A stretch of DNA of 64,000 bases from Desulfobacter hydrogenophilus. GTDB taxonomy: Bacteria; Desulfobacterota; Desulfobacteria; Desulfobacterales; Desulfobacteraceae. The notes beneath the pieces are model-generated. The model did not search any database, was not told where the DNA came from, and was given only the letters and a program-made list of their open reading frames with translations. The DNA lies in NCBI RefSeq assembly GCF_004319545.1, contig NZ_CP036313.1:569501-633500 (forward strand), written 5' to 3'. This document shows positions 33,627 to 43,456 of this stretch, piece by piece (within the stretch, counting starts at the first letter, position 1; each line of letters starts with the position of its first letter). Made by a program: the position numbers and the translations under genes.

Positions 33627-35399
33627 CTAAATCCGATGTTCCTGCAACCAGAATTCTAAAAGCGCCACCTGCCAGAGCTTTGATCCCCGCAGCGGGGTGA
33701 TGTGCGTATCAGGCGCTGCCAGCAAAGAGTCGATGTAAACGTCCTGGATGATTTCCCGGTTTTTGCAGGCCGGGCTTTTAACAATATTTTTTATAAAATC
33801 ATAATATTTGCCCCGGATGTATTTCAGGGCCGGTACCGGGAAATATCCCTTGGGGCGGTCTATGACTTTGGACGGGATGATATCCCTGGCGGCTTCTTTG
33901 AGGATATGCTTGCCCCCGTGGCTGATTTTAAATTCGGGCGGAATCTTAGCGGCCAGCTCCACCAGTTCGTGGTCCAGAAAGGGTACCCGGGCCTCCAGAC
34001 TTGCGGCCATGGTCATATTATCCACCCGCTTGACCGGGTCATCCACCAGCATGATGGTGGCATCCATGCGCAGGGCCTTATCCACAGCCGCATGGGCTCC
34101 GGGCAGGGCAAACTGCTGTTCAATAAACTCACGGCTGAAATCTTTATTCCGAAATCGTTTATGTACACTATCACAAAATTCCTGGTGGGAGCGGTCGCAG
34201 AATACGCTTGCGTAATCAGTCGCCGGATTTTGGCTGTCCATCATGGGTGGATACCAATGATAGCCCCCAAAGATCTCGTCTGCGCCCTGGCCGCTTTGAA
34301 CCACTTTGACGTGTTTGGCCACCTCCTGGCTTAAAAGGTAAAAGCCGATACAGTCATGGGAGACCATGGGTTCGCTCATCGCCTGGACACAGTCGGGCAA
34401 ATTGGGCAGTACCAGGCTGGCATCCGCCTGGATTTTGTGGTGGTCGGTGCCGAAATGCCGGGCAATAATATCGGAATACTCAAACTCATCGCCCTTTTCC
34501 TTGCCCACAGTTTCAAACCCAATGGAAAAGGTTTTAATATTTTCTTGTCCCGCATGGGCCAGCAATCCGACAATCAGGCTTGAATCAAGTCCGCCGGACA
34601 GCAGCACCCCAACAGGCACATCCGCCACCAGGCGGCGTTTGACAGCTTTCATCAAGGTATCCGACAACAGCTGTTTCCAATCTTCAAAGTCATAGCGTTC
34701 TTCTTGGCTGTCCCGGCTGAAATCAAGTGACCAGTAGGACTTTTCCACGGCAGCGCCGTTACGTTTCACTGTCATGGTGGCGCCGGGTCCAAGTTTGTTC
34801 ACCCCTTGGATCAGGGTATAAGGGGCCGGCACCACGGCATGAAAGTGCATATAATAGTGTAATGCCCTTGACGAAATCTCTTTTTTGATTCCACCGGCTT
34901 CAAGTAAGGCCGGCAGAGAGGAGGCAAAAACAAGACGCCGGTCTGTTTTATGGTAATACAACGGTTTAATGCCCAGCCGGTCCCTGGCCATGAAAACCGT
35001 GTCGTTGCGCTGGTCATAGATAACAAATGCAAACATGCCGTTAAATTTTTCCACACAGGCTTCGCCCCAGCAGTGATAGGCTTTAAGGATCGTTTCCGTA
35101 TCCCCCTTGGATGAAAACCTGTACCCGGCTTGTATCAGGCGTTCACGAAGCGCTTTGTAGTTGTAAATGGCCCCGTTGAACACCAGAACCAGACCTAATT
35201 TTTCATCCACAAAAGGCTGATTGGAGGCATCCGAAAGATCAATGATCTTCAAACGCCGGTGACCAAATCCCATCGACCCTTTTGTGTATATGGCCCCATG
35301 CTCCGGCCCTCGCCGGGTCATTTTATTATTTATTCTTGCAATTGTTTCCTTGTTTGCGGCCGCACCGTCAAACACAATTTCACCACAAATACCACACAT
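33627..35399 (-). CDS. asnO: N-acetylglutaminylglutamine amidotransferase (AsnB-like)
   Basis: 590 residues. Met is followed by Cys2 (MCGICGEIVFDG), the nucleophile of the class II glutamine amidotransferase domain; RRGPEHGAIY and VFNGAIYNYKALR complete that half. The synthetase half carries the ATP-pyrophosphatase motif LLSGGLDSSLIVGLL near residue 260. Standing next to ngg, it should amidate N-acetylglutaminylglutamine rather than make asparagine. It is the first gene of the operon; the upstream region 35400-35836 has an AT-rich stretch and copy B of a dispersed repeat. Confidence 0.93.
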   Translation of the reverse strand: MCGICGEIVFDGAAANKETIARINNKMTRRGPEHGAIYTKGSMGFGHRRLKIIDLSDASNQPFVDEKLGLVLVFNGAIYNYKALRERLIQAGYRFSSKGDTETILKAYHCWGEACVEKFNGMFAFVIYDQRNDTVFMARDRLGIKPLYYHKTDRRLVFASSLPALLEAGGIKKEISSRALHYYMHFHAVVPAPYTLIQGVNKLGPGATMTVKRNGAAVEKSYWSLDFSRDSQEERYDFEDWKQLLSDTLMKAVKRRLVADVPVGVLLSGGLDSSLIVGLLAHAGQENIKTFSIGFETVGKEKGDEFEYSDIIARHFGTDHHKIQADASLVLPNLPDCVQAMSEPMVSHDCIGFYLLSQEVAKHVKVVQSGQGADEIFGGYHWYPPMMDSQNPATDYASVFCDRSHQEFCDSVHKRFRNKDFSREFIEQQFALPGAHAAVDKALRMDATIMLVDDPVKRVDNMTMAASLEARVPFLDHELVELAAKIPPEFKISHGGKHILKEAARDIIPSKVIDRPKGYFPVPALKYIRGKYYDFIKNIVKSPACKNREIIQDVYIDSLLAAPDTHITPLRGSKLWQVALLEFWLQEHRI

Positions 35400-35435
35400 A
35401 AAAAATCATCCGTTCATGATAGATTTAAAAATAGA

Positions 35436-35525
35436 AATGGGCTGACCGGGCCTATCCACACCCAGGCGCACCTCACAATAAAACATGAAAGTAATTGAAC
35501 AATCCATTGGAGCTTTCATCTAAAA
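35436..35525 (+). repeat. Dispersed repeat of about 95 bp, copy B
   Basis: Shares GGGCTGAC, CACCCAGGC, ACATGAAAGTAATT and a closing CTTTCAT with the copies at 4533 and 47858. ATGAAAG/CTTTCAT forms a 7-bp inverted repeat. This copy is the most diverged. It lies about 37 bp upstream of the asnO start on the opposite strand, so it may overlap the NAGGN promoter. Confidence 0.6.
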
Positions 35526-35821
35526 TATCACTGGAATTATGTTGATATCCCCGTCCCGTATTGCCGGGCAGAAGGCAGGGCGCCCTTAGGGGAAACCAAG
35601 TTTGTAAAAAGAACACGGTCTATTTTATATCGTATTCTAACTATAAAGTCAATTTGATTTATTTTTATATATTTGAAAATATAAACAAATACAAATATAG
35701 CATATTTTATATGTATAAATTATACTATGTATTCTATATATATAAACCACGAACGCACCACTAAAATGACATAAACTGAAAAGTGTGATAAGTGACAGGA
35801 TACTTTAAAAACGATTGAGCG
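35526..35821. other. AT-rich intergenic region upstream of NAGGN genes
   Basis: From about 35640 to 35755 the sequence is almost entirely A and T (runs such as TATATATAAA). A 67-codon plus-strand frame here translates to low-complexity Tyr/Ile/Lys sequence and is not credible as a gene. Such AT-rich stretches commonly bend DNA or bind nucleoid proteins and may serve promoters in either direction. Confidence 0.5.
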
Positions 35822-35836
35822 GTGGAGCATAATAAG

Positions 35837-36175
35837 ATGCAACTTTATTTTATCACGAAACATTTCAAGACCCGCAAAATGGTCTACGACGAACTACAAA
35901 ATGTACTCTGGCTGGATCCCAACTTCAAAGAACGGTTTCTTAAAGGACAACAGGTAGGATTCAATCTGAACCTCTTAAGGGCCATTAAAGAGTACCCCAC
36001 CCTCTCCAAAAAAGTGAAGGTCAACACGTCTCTTGTTTATTTCACCTTGCACTTAAAAGATTTTAAAATAGCCATCGGCGTTGATGAAGAAGGGTTGGTG
36101 TTCATAAACACATTAAAAGTCCCTGATCCCCCAAGCATTAACGGCAATCCAATGATTCAAAGGAACTTGACGTAG
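35837..36175 (+). CDS. Hypothetical protein, about 112 residues
   Basis: Not recognised. The product starts MQLYFITKHFKTRKMVYDEL and is a mixed alpha/beta soluble protein without signal peptide, membrane segment or cysteines. The frame opens at a GTG at 35822, but the ATG at 35837 is better placed behind GGTGGAG at 35821-35827. It is isolated, between the divergent asnO gene and the convergent helicase gene, which is closed by a solitary element end at 36221-36240. Composition resembles real coding sequence more than the surrounding spacer does. Confidence 0.5.
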   Translation: MQLYFITKHFKTRKMVYDELQNVLWLDPNFKERFLKGQQVGFNLNLLRAIKEYPTLSKKVKVNTSLVYFTLHLKDFKIAIGVDEEGLVFINTLKVPDPPSINGNPMIQRNLT

Positions 36176-36220
36176 TGCAGACGTTCCAAAAAAATGTGAT
36201 CTTCTTTTCTGTGAATTCAT

Positions 36221-36240
36221 TATTTAATCTGCGGTCCTAA
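36221..36240. repeat. Solitary end of the MITE-like element
   Basis: TATTTAATCTGCGGTCCTAA matches the right end of the elements at 1726-1888 and 27953-28117 almost perfectly. No interior or left end is present nearby. It stops 5 bp before the stop codon of the helicase gene, so it sits just beyond that gene's 3' end. Confidence 0.65.
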
Positions 36241-36245
36241 ACAGC

Positions 36246-38840
36246 CTATCCGTTCCCGGATTCAAGATGCTGAAGGTGAGCCACGACGGCCCGAATTTCA
36301 CCGTAGGAATAATCGTCACCCAGCTCGTCTTTCATCTGGGTCAAATTTTTGTCAGTAGACACGACTGCCGCGATGGCAGATTGTTTTTCTTTATCCTTCA
36401 CCAGCTGGTCTACAGCCAGTTCACCTTTGGCAATGAACGAGCATAAGTGCCCCTGGATGGTGGTCGGAGCCAGGCCCCGTTCTTCGGCAATCTTGTCCAC
36501 GGACAGACCGTCTTTAAACAGCATCAGGCTGATGTCCCGGGTGTTGGCTTGGGGTGTGGCCTTATCCGTGCCCGGGGCTTTGTCACGGCCGGTGCTTGCA
36601 TCTTTCTTTGCGGCCTGTTCTGCAGGACGCGGCTCAGGGGCTTCATCGCCCGGGATCTTTTTTTCATTGCAGTACGTGTCCACCATGGCCAGCAGCTCCT
36701 TGCCATAGCTTTCCACTGTGGCAGGGCCCACCCCTTTCAAGGCTTTCAGGCTTTTTTCCGACCGGGGCAGGCAGACTGCGATCTGAACCAGAACTTTCTG
36801 GTGGGCCACCTGGAACGCCTTTACATTTTGGGCGGCTGCGGTCCGGGTCCGCCATGCCTTTAAGGTCTGGAACATGTCAGGGTGGGCGATATCCAGTTCG
36901 GTGTAATCCGTGGTGGATGAACTCGAACCCCTCTTAGACTGATTCCCCGGCGCATCTGCCATGGCTTGGGCTGACACGGCCCGAAGGTAAGCGGTTGTGG
37001 AAAATCCGTCTTTACAGGATAAAATGCCGGCCCGTTTAACACGAACCTCCCGCTTTAAATTATCCAGGGCATTTTGCACCTGTTTGGCCAGGGCCGCATT
37101 ATCGGTGTCCACAGCCCCTTTTTCAAGCAGACGGCCAAACACCTGATCCAGGGTTTTGCCGAACCAGGCACTGGCCTTTTGCACCCGCGCCTGGATAACG
37201 GGACTTGTTTCCGGCAAAGGGTCCTGTGCCATTAATCCTTTCAGTTGAATCTGAAATTTATCACTCACCTGGAACACCTGGTCCCGGACCTGGGATTCCA
37301 ACTCCGCCGGTTCACCAAGCCCCGGGATGCGCAGCACATTGCGGTTATCCCTTGCCAGGCGCAAAAAATAAAAAAATAATCGCCTGAAATTTGAGCAATC
37401 AAAACATTTAAGTAACAGGGTCTGCTGGCAGGCGGCCCGGGCAGATCTGAAAATTGCTGCAAGGTCCTGGTCCGGGGGGGCCATACGGTTCATGAACTCC
37501 ACCACCACCGGATCGGTGCCCAGGGCGCAGGAAGGCACAGGGGCGGTGAGCACCAACCCGTCAAGGCCTGTACAGCGACTCAAGGCCACATATACCTGCC
37601 CGTGGGCAAAGGCGTCTTTGGCATCCACGATGGCTCGTTCAAAGGTTAAGCCCTGGCTTTTGTGAATGGTGACCGCCCAGGCAAGTTTTAACGGAAACTG
37701 CTTGAATGTCCCCACCACTTCCTGCCGGATGGTTTTCTCCTCCTCGTTCACCTTGTATGTGACATTTTCCCAGTCCACCGGCTTGACCTCCACAACGGGG
37801 CCATCCTTCAGATCTGACGTGCTTTCCCCGGCCGCCCGTCCGGCACTGCCCCGGCAGGCGACGGTCACGGTTTCGATTCCCACATGAGTGACCTGCCCGA
37901 TGGTGCCGTTGAAATAGGCTTTATCAGGGGAGGCGTCATTGCGCAAAAACATCACCTGGGCACCGGGTTTAAGGGTGAGCTGTTCGCCCGTGGGAAAGGC
38001 ATGGGACGGAAAATCTCCGGTCACTTTTGCAGCCAGGGTGTGTGCTGTTTCCCCAAGCCGGGCAAGTTTCAAATTATTAATGGATTCGGCTTTTCGATTG
38101 TGCGTGGTCAAGGTGATGTAGCCCTGGTCCGGGGGATCGGGCATTACCTGCCGGTTAAGGACATCGGTACAGTGACTGTCCATGCGGTTTTCACGTACGG
38201 CATTGAGCAGACGGATAAAATCCGGATCGCTTTGACGATAAACGGTCTCAAGCTCGATTGTCACCAGATCAGAACGGCTTAAGGCCTGGCTTGAAAAAAA
38301 ATAGGGAGACGCATAATAATTGGACAAAAGGTTCCATTCATCGGGTTTGGTCACCGGCGGCAGTTGGAACAGGTCCCCGATGAGCAGCAGTTGAACCCCG
38401 CCAAAGGGCCGATCATCCCGGCGCAGCCGCCGCAATACCGCATCCAGGGCGTCCAGCAGATCCGCCCGGACCATGGATATCTCATCAATCACCAGCAGAT
38501 CAAGGCCGTTGATGATTTGCTTTTTTACCTTTGAGAATCTGAAAAACCGCCGGTTGTCCTGGGGACGATCACTTTGTCCGGGCAAAAAAGGCCCCAACGG
38601 AATCTGAAAAAAGGAGTGCAGGGTCACGCCCCCGGCATTTACGGCGGCAACGCCCGTGGGCGCCGCGACAATAAACTGCTTGGGGCAGAACTCCTGTAAA
38701 GATTTCAGGAATGTGGTTTTACCGGTGCCGGCCCTGCCGGTCAGATAGATATTACACAGGGTTTCCCCGACAAAGGCACGGGCAGCCTGGATTTTTTTGT
38801 TTCCTTCAAAGGAAGGTAATGTGGATTTCGTATTGTCCAT
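36246..38840 (-). CDS. Pif1-like helicase with HRDC and C-terminal helix-turn-helix
   Basis: 864 residues. The N-terminal superfamily 1B motor has Walker A YLTGRAGTGKTTFL near residues 32-45, VIDEISMVRADLLDAL (Walker B) and VTIHKSQGLTFERAIVD (motif V/VI region), as in Pif1/RecD-like helicases. Toward the C-terminus an HRDC-like domain (about 660-750, LKALKGVGPATVESYGKELL) and an HTH_40-type domain (LSVDKIAEERGLAPTTIQGH) follow. This combination, typical of bacterial Pif1-like proteins, suggests a role in DNA replication or repair, for instance unwinding structured DNA. It appears monocistronic. Confidence 0.88.
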   Translation of the reverse strand: MDNTKSTLPSFEGNKKIQAARAFVGETLCNIYLTGRAGTGKTTFLKSLQEFCPKQFIVAAPTGVAAVNAGGVTLHSFFQIPLGPFLPGQSDRPQDNRRFFRFSKVKKQIINGLDLLVIDEISMVRADLLDALDAVLRRLRRDDRPFGGVQLLLIGDLFQLPPVTKPDEWNLLSNYYASPYFFSSQALSRSDLVTIELETVYRQSDPDFIRLLNAVRENRMDSHCTDVLNRQVMPDPPDQGYITLTTHNRKAESINNLKLARLGETAHTLAAKVTGDFPSHAFPTGEQLTLKPGAQVMFLRNDASPDKAYFNGTIGQVTHVGIETVTVACRGSAGRAAGESTSDLKDGPVVEVKPVDWENVTYKVNEEEKTIRQEVVGTFKQFPLKLAWAVTIHKSQGLTFERAIVDAKDAFAHGQVYVALSRCTGLDGLVLTAPVPSCALGTDPVVVEFMNRMAPPDQDLAAIFRSARAACQQTLLLKCFDCSNFRRLFFYFLRLARDNRNVLRIPGLGEPAELESQVRDQVFQVSDKFQIQLKGLMAQDPLPETSPVIQARVQKASAWFGKTLDQVFGRLLEKGAVDTDNAALAKQVQNALDNLKREVRVKRAGILSCKDGFSTTAYLRAVSAQAMADAPGNQSKRGSSSSTTDYTELDIAHPDMFQTLKAWRTRTAAAQNVKAFQVAHQKVLVQIAVCLPRSEKSLKALKGVGPATVESYGKELLAMVDTYCNEKKIPGDEAPEPRPAEQAAKKDASTGRDKAPGTDKATPQANTRDISLMLFKDGLSVDKIAEERGLAPTTIQGHLCSFIAKGELAVDQLVKDKEKQSAIAAVVSTDKNLTQMKDELGDDYSYGEIRAVVAHLQHLESGNG

Positions 38841-38891
38841 AGACCTGCCTTATAACAAAAAAATTCACATCCTGTCCACTGCCCCCAAAGG

Positions 38892-40310
38892 TTATCCAGC
38901 ATCAGTCCTTTTGGAAAGCCAGCCCCCGCCAAGGGCTTTATAAAGTTTGACATAGGCGTTGAAATAAAGCTGCCGGTTTTGGGAATACTCAAGCTGGGCT
39001 GAAAACAGGGTGCGTTGGGAATCCAGTACTTCAAGATAGGAGCTAACCCCCTTGTCATACCTTTCAAAAGAAAGCTTATACGCATTTTCAGCCGCATCCA
39101 CCTTGCGTTGGGACGCGTCACTTTCCCTTCTGTAGGTATCCACTTCCACTAAAGCATCCTCCACCTCCTTAAAGGCGGTAAGCACCACTTCCTGGTAGTT
39201 GAACAGTGCCTGACGGGTCTGTTCCTTGGCCACCTCTACCCTGAGTTTGCTTTTATTAAAATCAAACAAGGGGCCTAAAAGGCCGCCACTTACATTCCAG
39301 ATCCCGCCATGATTGGTGATGTTGGACACTTCGGAAGAGGCAAGCCCCAAGGCACCGGTCAAACTGATGGCCGGAAACCGCTGGGCCACGGCCACACCGA
39401 TTTTTTCGTTGGCGGCATGCACAAGGGCCAGGGCTCTTTTGATTTCAGGACGGCGCTGCAGAAGGGATGCCGGCATGCCCACAGGGATCATGGGGGGCAA
39501 GAGCTGTTTATCCAGGGAAATACCCGTTCGAATCCCCCCGGGTAGCCGGCCCATAAGCAGTTTCAACTGGTGCTCGGTTTTAGAGATAAGGCGTTCATAG
39601 GTAGGGATGGCGCCAGCGGCCACTTCCAGCTGAATCTGGGCCTGGTTCACATCAATTTTCGGGATGATCCCCTTATCAAACCGTTTGGTAATAATATCAA
39701 GGCCGTCCTGCCGGGAGGTAAGGGTTTCTTTGGACATCTCCAGGCGCTGGCGGTAGTCCAGAAGCTGGTAATAGGCAGACACCACATCGGCAATGAGCGT
39801 GGTGCGCACCGCCCATGCACCGTAGGCCGATGCCAAAATATCGGCCTGAGCCGCAGCCGTGGACCGCTTAAATTTTCCCCAAAAATCAAGTTCCCATGAC
39901 AGGTTGGGGGCCACATAATAATTATTGTTGGTGAATATGGACCGGGTTCCCGAATAGTTACCCACATAACCGCCGGCCCCAAGATTGATGGCCGGGTACT
40001 GGTCGGCCCGGGTCATCCCGTAGGTGAATCTGGCCTCTTCAATCCGGCTTAATGCCGTTTTCAGATCCTGGTTGTTTTCAAGGGCTGTGGTCACAAGCTC
40101 ATAAAGCACCGGATCTTTGAACAGCTCCCACCACTTTAAATCCTGATCACTGCCGGCATCGGCCGGGGCAAACCGGTACGCCGCCGGGACATCCACCACA
40201 GGGGATTCAAAATCAGGCCCCAGGGTAAGACATCCGGACAGGCCGAATCCCGACAAAAGGACCAGGAGGATAAACAATGCGGGAAGGGACGACAATCTGT
40301 TCGTAACCAT
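38892..40310 (-). CDS. NodT-family outer-membrane factor of an RND pump
   Basis: 472 residues. The lipoprotein signal ends in GLSGC near residue 27, followed by LTLGPDFESPVVDVPAAYRF, the usual mature N-terminus. Two OEP domains follow with PNLSWELDFWGKFKRSTAAA and PASLLQRRPEIKRALALVHA as conserved blocks. It should trimerise into the outer-membrane channel for the RND pump encoded immediately upstream (5-bp gap). It is distinct from the NodT protein at 22405. Confidence 0.92.
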   Translation of the reverse strand: MVTNRLSSLPALFILLVLLSGFGLSGCLTLGPDFESPVVDVPAAYRFAPADAGSDQDLKWWELFKDPVLYELVTTALENNQDLKTALSRIEEARFTYGMTRADQYPAINLGAGGYVGNYSGTRSIFTNNNYYVAPNLSWELDFWGKFKRSTAAAQADILASAYGAWAVRTTLIADVVSAYYQLLDYRQRLEMSKETLTSRQDGLDIITKRFDKGIIPKIDVNQAQIQLEVAAGAIPTYERLISKTEHQLKLLMGRLPGGIRTGISLDKQLLPPMIPVGMPASLLQRRPEIKRALALVHAANEKIGVAVAQRFPAISLTGALGLASSEVSNITNHGGIWNVSGGLLGPLFDFNKSKLRVEVAKEQTRQALFNYQEVVLTAFKEVEDALVEVDTYRRESDASQRKVDAAENAYKLSFERYDKGVSSYLEVLDSQRTLFSAQLEYSQNRQLYFNAYVKLYKALGGGWLSKRTDAG

Positions 40311-40315
40311 AATTT

Positions 40316-43300
40316 TTAAGCTTTCTTATTAGCTAAATCTCGTTTTTTTTCATACCGGCACAGCTTGCCGATAAACACAAACAGCATAGGATAGAAAAAT
40401 ACCCCAAGCAGCGTGGCCAGGCACATGCCGCCCAAAAGTGCCACACCCATGACTTTACGGGATAAGGCGCCTGAGCCCGTGGCCACCACCAGCGGGAAAA
40501 TACCCAGGATAAAGGAAAATGCCGTCATAAGAATCGGGCGGAATCGTATTTTTGCCGACTCAATGGCCGCATCAAACAGACTCATCCCCTCGTGGAATTT
40601 GATATTGGCAAACTCCACAATTAGAATGGCATTTTTGGCAGCCATACCAATGAGCAACACCAGGGAGATCTGGGCAAATACGTTATTTTCGTAAGTTAAA
40701 TCAAAAAACCGTGCCAGGTACAAAAAGCCCATGGCACCGAACAGGGCAAAGGGCGTCCCCAAAAGGATGCTGAAGGGAAGGGACCAGCTTTCATACTGGG
40801 CAGCCAGAATCAGGAACACAAAAACCAGAGAAAAGATAAAAACCACAGACCCGGTGCCGGACGCGGCCTTTTCCTGGTAGGACATGTCGCTCCAGGCGTA
40901 AGTCATATCATCGGGGAGCACTTCGGCGGCCACCGCTTCCAAAGCCGCCATGGCCTGGCTCGATGTGTATCCCCGGGCAGGGCTTCCGGATATTTCTGCG
41001 GCCCGCATGAGGTTAAACCGGTTGGTATAATCGGGACCGTACACCTCTTTGACCTTGATAAACGCAGACATGGGTACGCTTTTTCCCGCTTTATTTTTCA
41101 CAAAGAACTGGCCCAGTTTTTTGGCGTTAAGCCGATACTCGGGTTCCGCCTGGATATAGGCCCGGTAAAGACGTCCAAACCGGTTAAAATCGTTGACATA
41201 GGCACCGCCCAGGAATGTACCGATGGCGGTATAGATGTCATTGAGATTGATGCCGGCCTTTAATGCTTTGTCCCGGTCCACCTCGATAAGCTTCTGGGGC
41301 ACGTTGGGGCTGAAGGTGGTCCGAATGGATCCGATTTCCGGCCGTTTTTTGGCTGCCGCTATGAACTGGGTGGCCTGGTGCCCTAAATAAGCCGGGGTAT
41401 TGCCCACGCGATCCTGGAGCATAAAGGTGAACCCGGAGCCCGTTCCAAGTCCGGGGATGGCCGGCGGGGCAAAGGCAAACACCTGGGCCTGGTTAACCCC
41501 GAAATAAAACTGTTTGTTCAATTCGTTGACCAGATCATCAACGGTTTTCTCCCGCTCATCCCAATCCTTGAGCGAAACAAACAAAAACCCGTAATTGGGT
41601 CCCATGGAAGATGAGAGCATGGAAAAACCCGTGGCATTGGTCACATGTTCCACTTCCGGGTGTTTGGCAAGAATCTTTTCCACCTGCCGGGTCACAACAT
41701 CCGAGCGCTGGAGGGATGCGGCATCGGGCAGCTGCACATTGACCATGAAATAGCCCATGTCCTCGGAGGGGATAAACCCGCCGGGCAGAAGTTTTCCCAC
41801 GATACCGGTAGCGCAGCACACCGCAATAATCAGAAGAACACCGAACAATGCCTTGCGAACCACGATTCGGGTAATTTTGGTATATACATTCGTGGAGGCG
41901 TCAAAGGCGTTGTTAAACATTGAAAAAAACAGGCCCAAAGGTCCCCGGTAGGGTTTGGGGGATTTAAGCAAGAGCCCGCAAAGGGCCGGGCTTAAAGACA
42001 ATGCATTGATGGAGGAAAAGAGCACCGATACCACAATGGTCAGGGCAAACTGCTGGTAAAGCCGTCCGGTAATTCCGCCCATGGCCGATACGGGCAAAAA
42101 CACCGCCACAAGAACCAGGGTGGTAGCCACAATGGGTGCGGTAACCTCACCCATGGCTTCAACCGTGGCAGGCTTGGGTTCCATGCCCTTGGCAATATTG
42201 ACCTGGACCGCCTCCACCACCACAATGGCATCATCCACCACAATGCCAATGGCCAGCACAAGCCCCAGCAAAGACAGGTTATTCACCGTGAACCCCAACA
42301 GCGGAAACGCAACAAAGGCTCCAAGCAAGGAGACTGGAATGGCAATGGTGGGGATCAGGGTGGCCCGCCAGTCCTGGATAAAAATAAAAACAACAAAAAT
42401 AACCAGGGCCAGAGCAATCAATAGTGTCTCAATGATTTCGTCAATGCCCTTGGTGATGGGAAGCGTGGCATCCAAAGACACGTCATACCGCATGCCCTTG
42501 GGAAAGGATTTGGACACCTGGGCCATCACCGACCTGATCTCATCAGCCAGATTCACTGCATTGGACCCCGGCGCCTGGTACAGGGCAAGAATGGAACAGG
42601 GTTTACCGTCCATGCGAGAGAACACATTGTAGGACTCCACGCCCAGTTCCACCCGGGCCACGTCCCTGATTTTGACCTGGGCTCCGGTATCTGTGGTGCG
42701 GATTACGATATCGCCAAAGGCCTCCTTGGAAGCCAGCCGGTCGGGCAGCCGCACCGTATAGGTAAATTCGGTCCCGTCAGGTGCGGGTTCCGCCCCGAAC
42801 TTCCCCCCCGGCACAATGATGTTCTGGGCTTTGATGGCATTGGTGATTTCAGGCACGGTCATGTCGAGTTGGGCCAGACGGTCAGGCTTGATCCAGATGC
42901 GCATGGAGTAGTCTGATCCGCCCAGAACATCCACCCGGCCGATCCCCTTCAACCGCGCCAGGGAATCTTTGATATTGATCAGGGCATAGTTGTTCAAAAA
43001 AGTCTGATCATATTTGTTGGACGGGTCGGTGAGAGCCACCAGCATCAGGATGTTGGGCAGGGATTTTTCCGTGGATACCCCTAAACGCTTGACCTCCTCG
43101 GGCAGTTTGGCCGTAGCGGCCGACACCCGGTTCTGCACAAATACGGTATTCATGTCCGGGTCGGTGCCGATTTCAAAGGAGACGTTAATAGTCATGGTGC
43201 CGTCATTGGCGTTCACCGACTTCATGTAGAGCATGTTGTCCACGCCGTTGATTTGCTGCTCAAGCGGAGTGGCCACAGAGGCTTCCACATTGGTTGCGTT

Positions 43301-43456
43301 GGCACCGGTGTAGCTGGCACGCACCTGCACAATGGGCGGAGTAATATTGGGATACTGCTCCATGGGCAGCTGCAACACAGACAAAACACCCAGGATTACC
43401 GTGACAATCGCAATAACCATGGCGACAATGGGTCGCCGGACAAAAAAAGCACCCAT
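40316..43456 (-). CDS. RND multidrug efflux permease, HAE-1 family (AcrB-like)
   Basis: 1046 residues, the usual size. Twelve membrane helices with two large periplasmic loops are expected. The fourth helix contains LAIGIVVDDAIVVVEAVQ with the adjacent aspartates of the proton relay. MGAFFVRRPIVAMVIAIVTV is the conserved N-terminus. It exports hydrophobic compounds using the proton gradient. Its ATG overlaps the stop of the adaptor gene in TAATG, giving translational coupling, and the outer-membrane factor follows. No TetR-type regulator is beside the operon. Confidence 0.95.
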   Translation of the reverse strand: MGAFFVRRPIVAMVIAIVTVILGVLSVLQLPMEQYPNITPPIVQVRASYTGANATNVEASVATPLEQQINGVDNMLYMKSVNANDGTMTINVSFEIGTDPDMNTVFVQNRVSAATAKLPEEVKRLGVSTEKSLPNILMLVALTDPSNKYDQTFLNNYALINIKDSLARLKGIGRVDVLGGSDYSMRIWIKPDRLAQLDMTVPEITNAIKAQNIIVPGGKFGAEPAPDGTEFTYTVRLPDRLASKEAFGDIVIRTTDTGAQVKIRDVARVELGVESYNVFSRMDGKPCSILALYQAPGSNAVNLADEIRSVMAQVSKSFPKGMRYDVSLDATLPITKGIDEIIETLLIALALVIFVVFIFIQDWRATLIPTIAIPVSLLGAFVAFPLLGFTVNNLSLLGLVLAIGIVVDDAIVVVEAVQVNIAKGMEPKPATVEAMGEVTAPIVATTLVLVAVFLPVSAMGGITGRLYQQFALTIVVSVLFSSINALSLSPALCGLLLKSPKPYRGPLGLFFSMFNNAFDASTNVYTKITRIVVRKALFGVLLIIAVCCATGIVGKLLPGGFIPSEDMGYFMVNVQLPDAASLQRSDVVTRQVEKILAKHPEVEHVTNATGFSMLSSSMGPNYGFLFVSLKDWDEREKTVDDLVNELNKQFYFGVNQAQVFAFAPPAIPGLGTGSGFTFMLQDRVGNTPAYLGHQATQFIAAAKKRPEIGSIRTTFSPNVPQKLIEVDRDKALKAGINLNDIYTAIGTFLGGAYVNDFNRFGRLYRAYIQAEPEYRLNAKKLGQFFVKNKAGKSVPMSAFIKVKEVYGPDYTNRFNLMRAAEISGSPARGYTSSQAMAALEAVAAEVLPDDMTYAWSDMSYQEKAASGTGSVVFIFSLVFVFLILAAQYESWSLPFSILLGTPFALFGAMGFLYLARFFDLTYENNVFAQISLVLLIGMAAKNAILIVEFANIKFHEGMSLFDAAIESAKIRFRPILMTAFSFILGIFPLVVATGSGALSRKVMGVALLGGMCLATLLGVFFYPMLFVFIGKLCRYEKKRDLANKKA

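Noticed and set aside
35561..35764. 67-codon plus-strand open frame
   Set aside because: Low-complexity Tyr/Ile/Lys translation from an extremely AT-rich spacer, with no ribosome-binding site.
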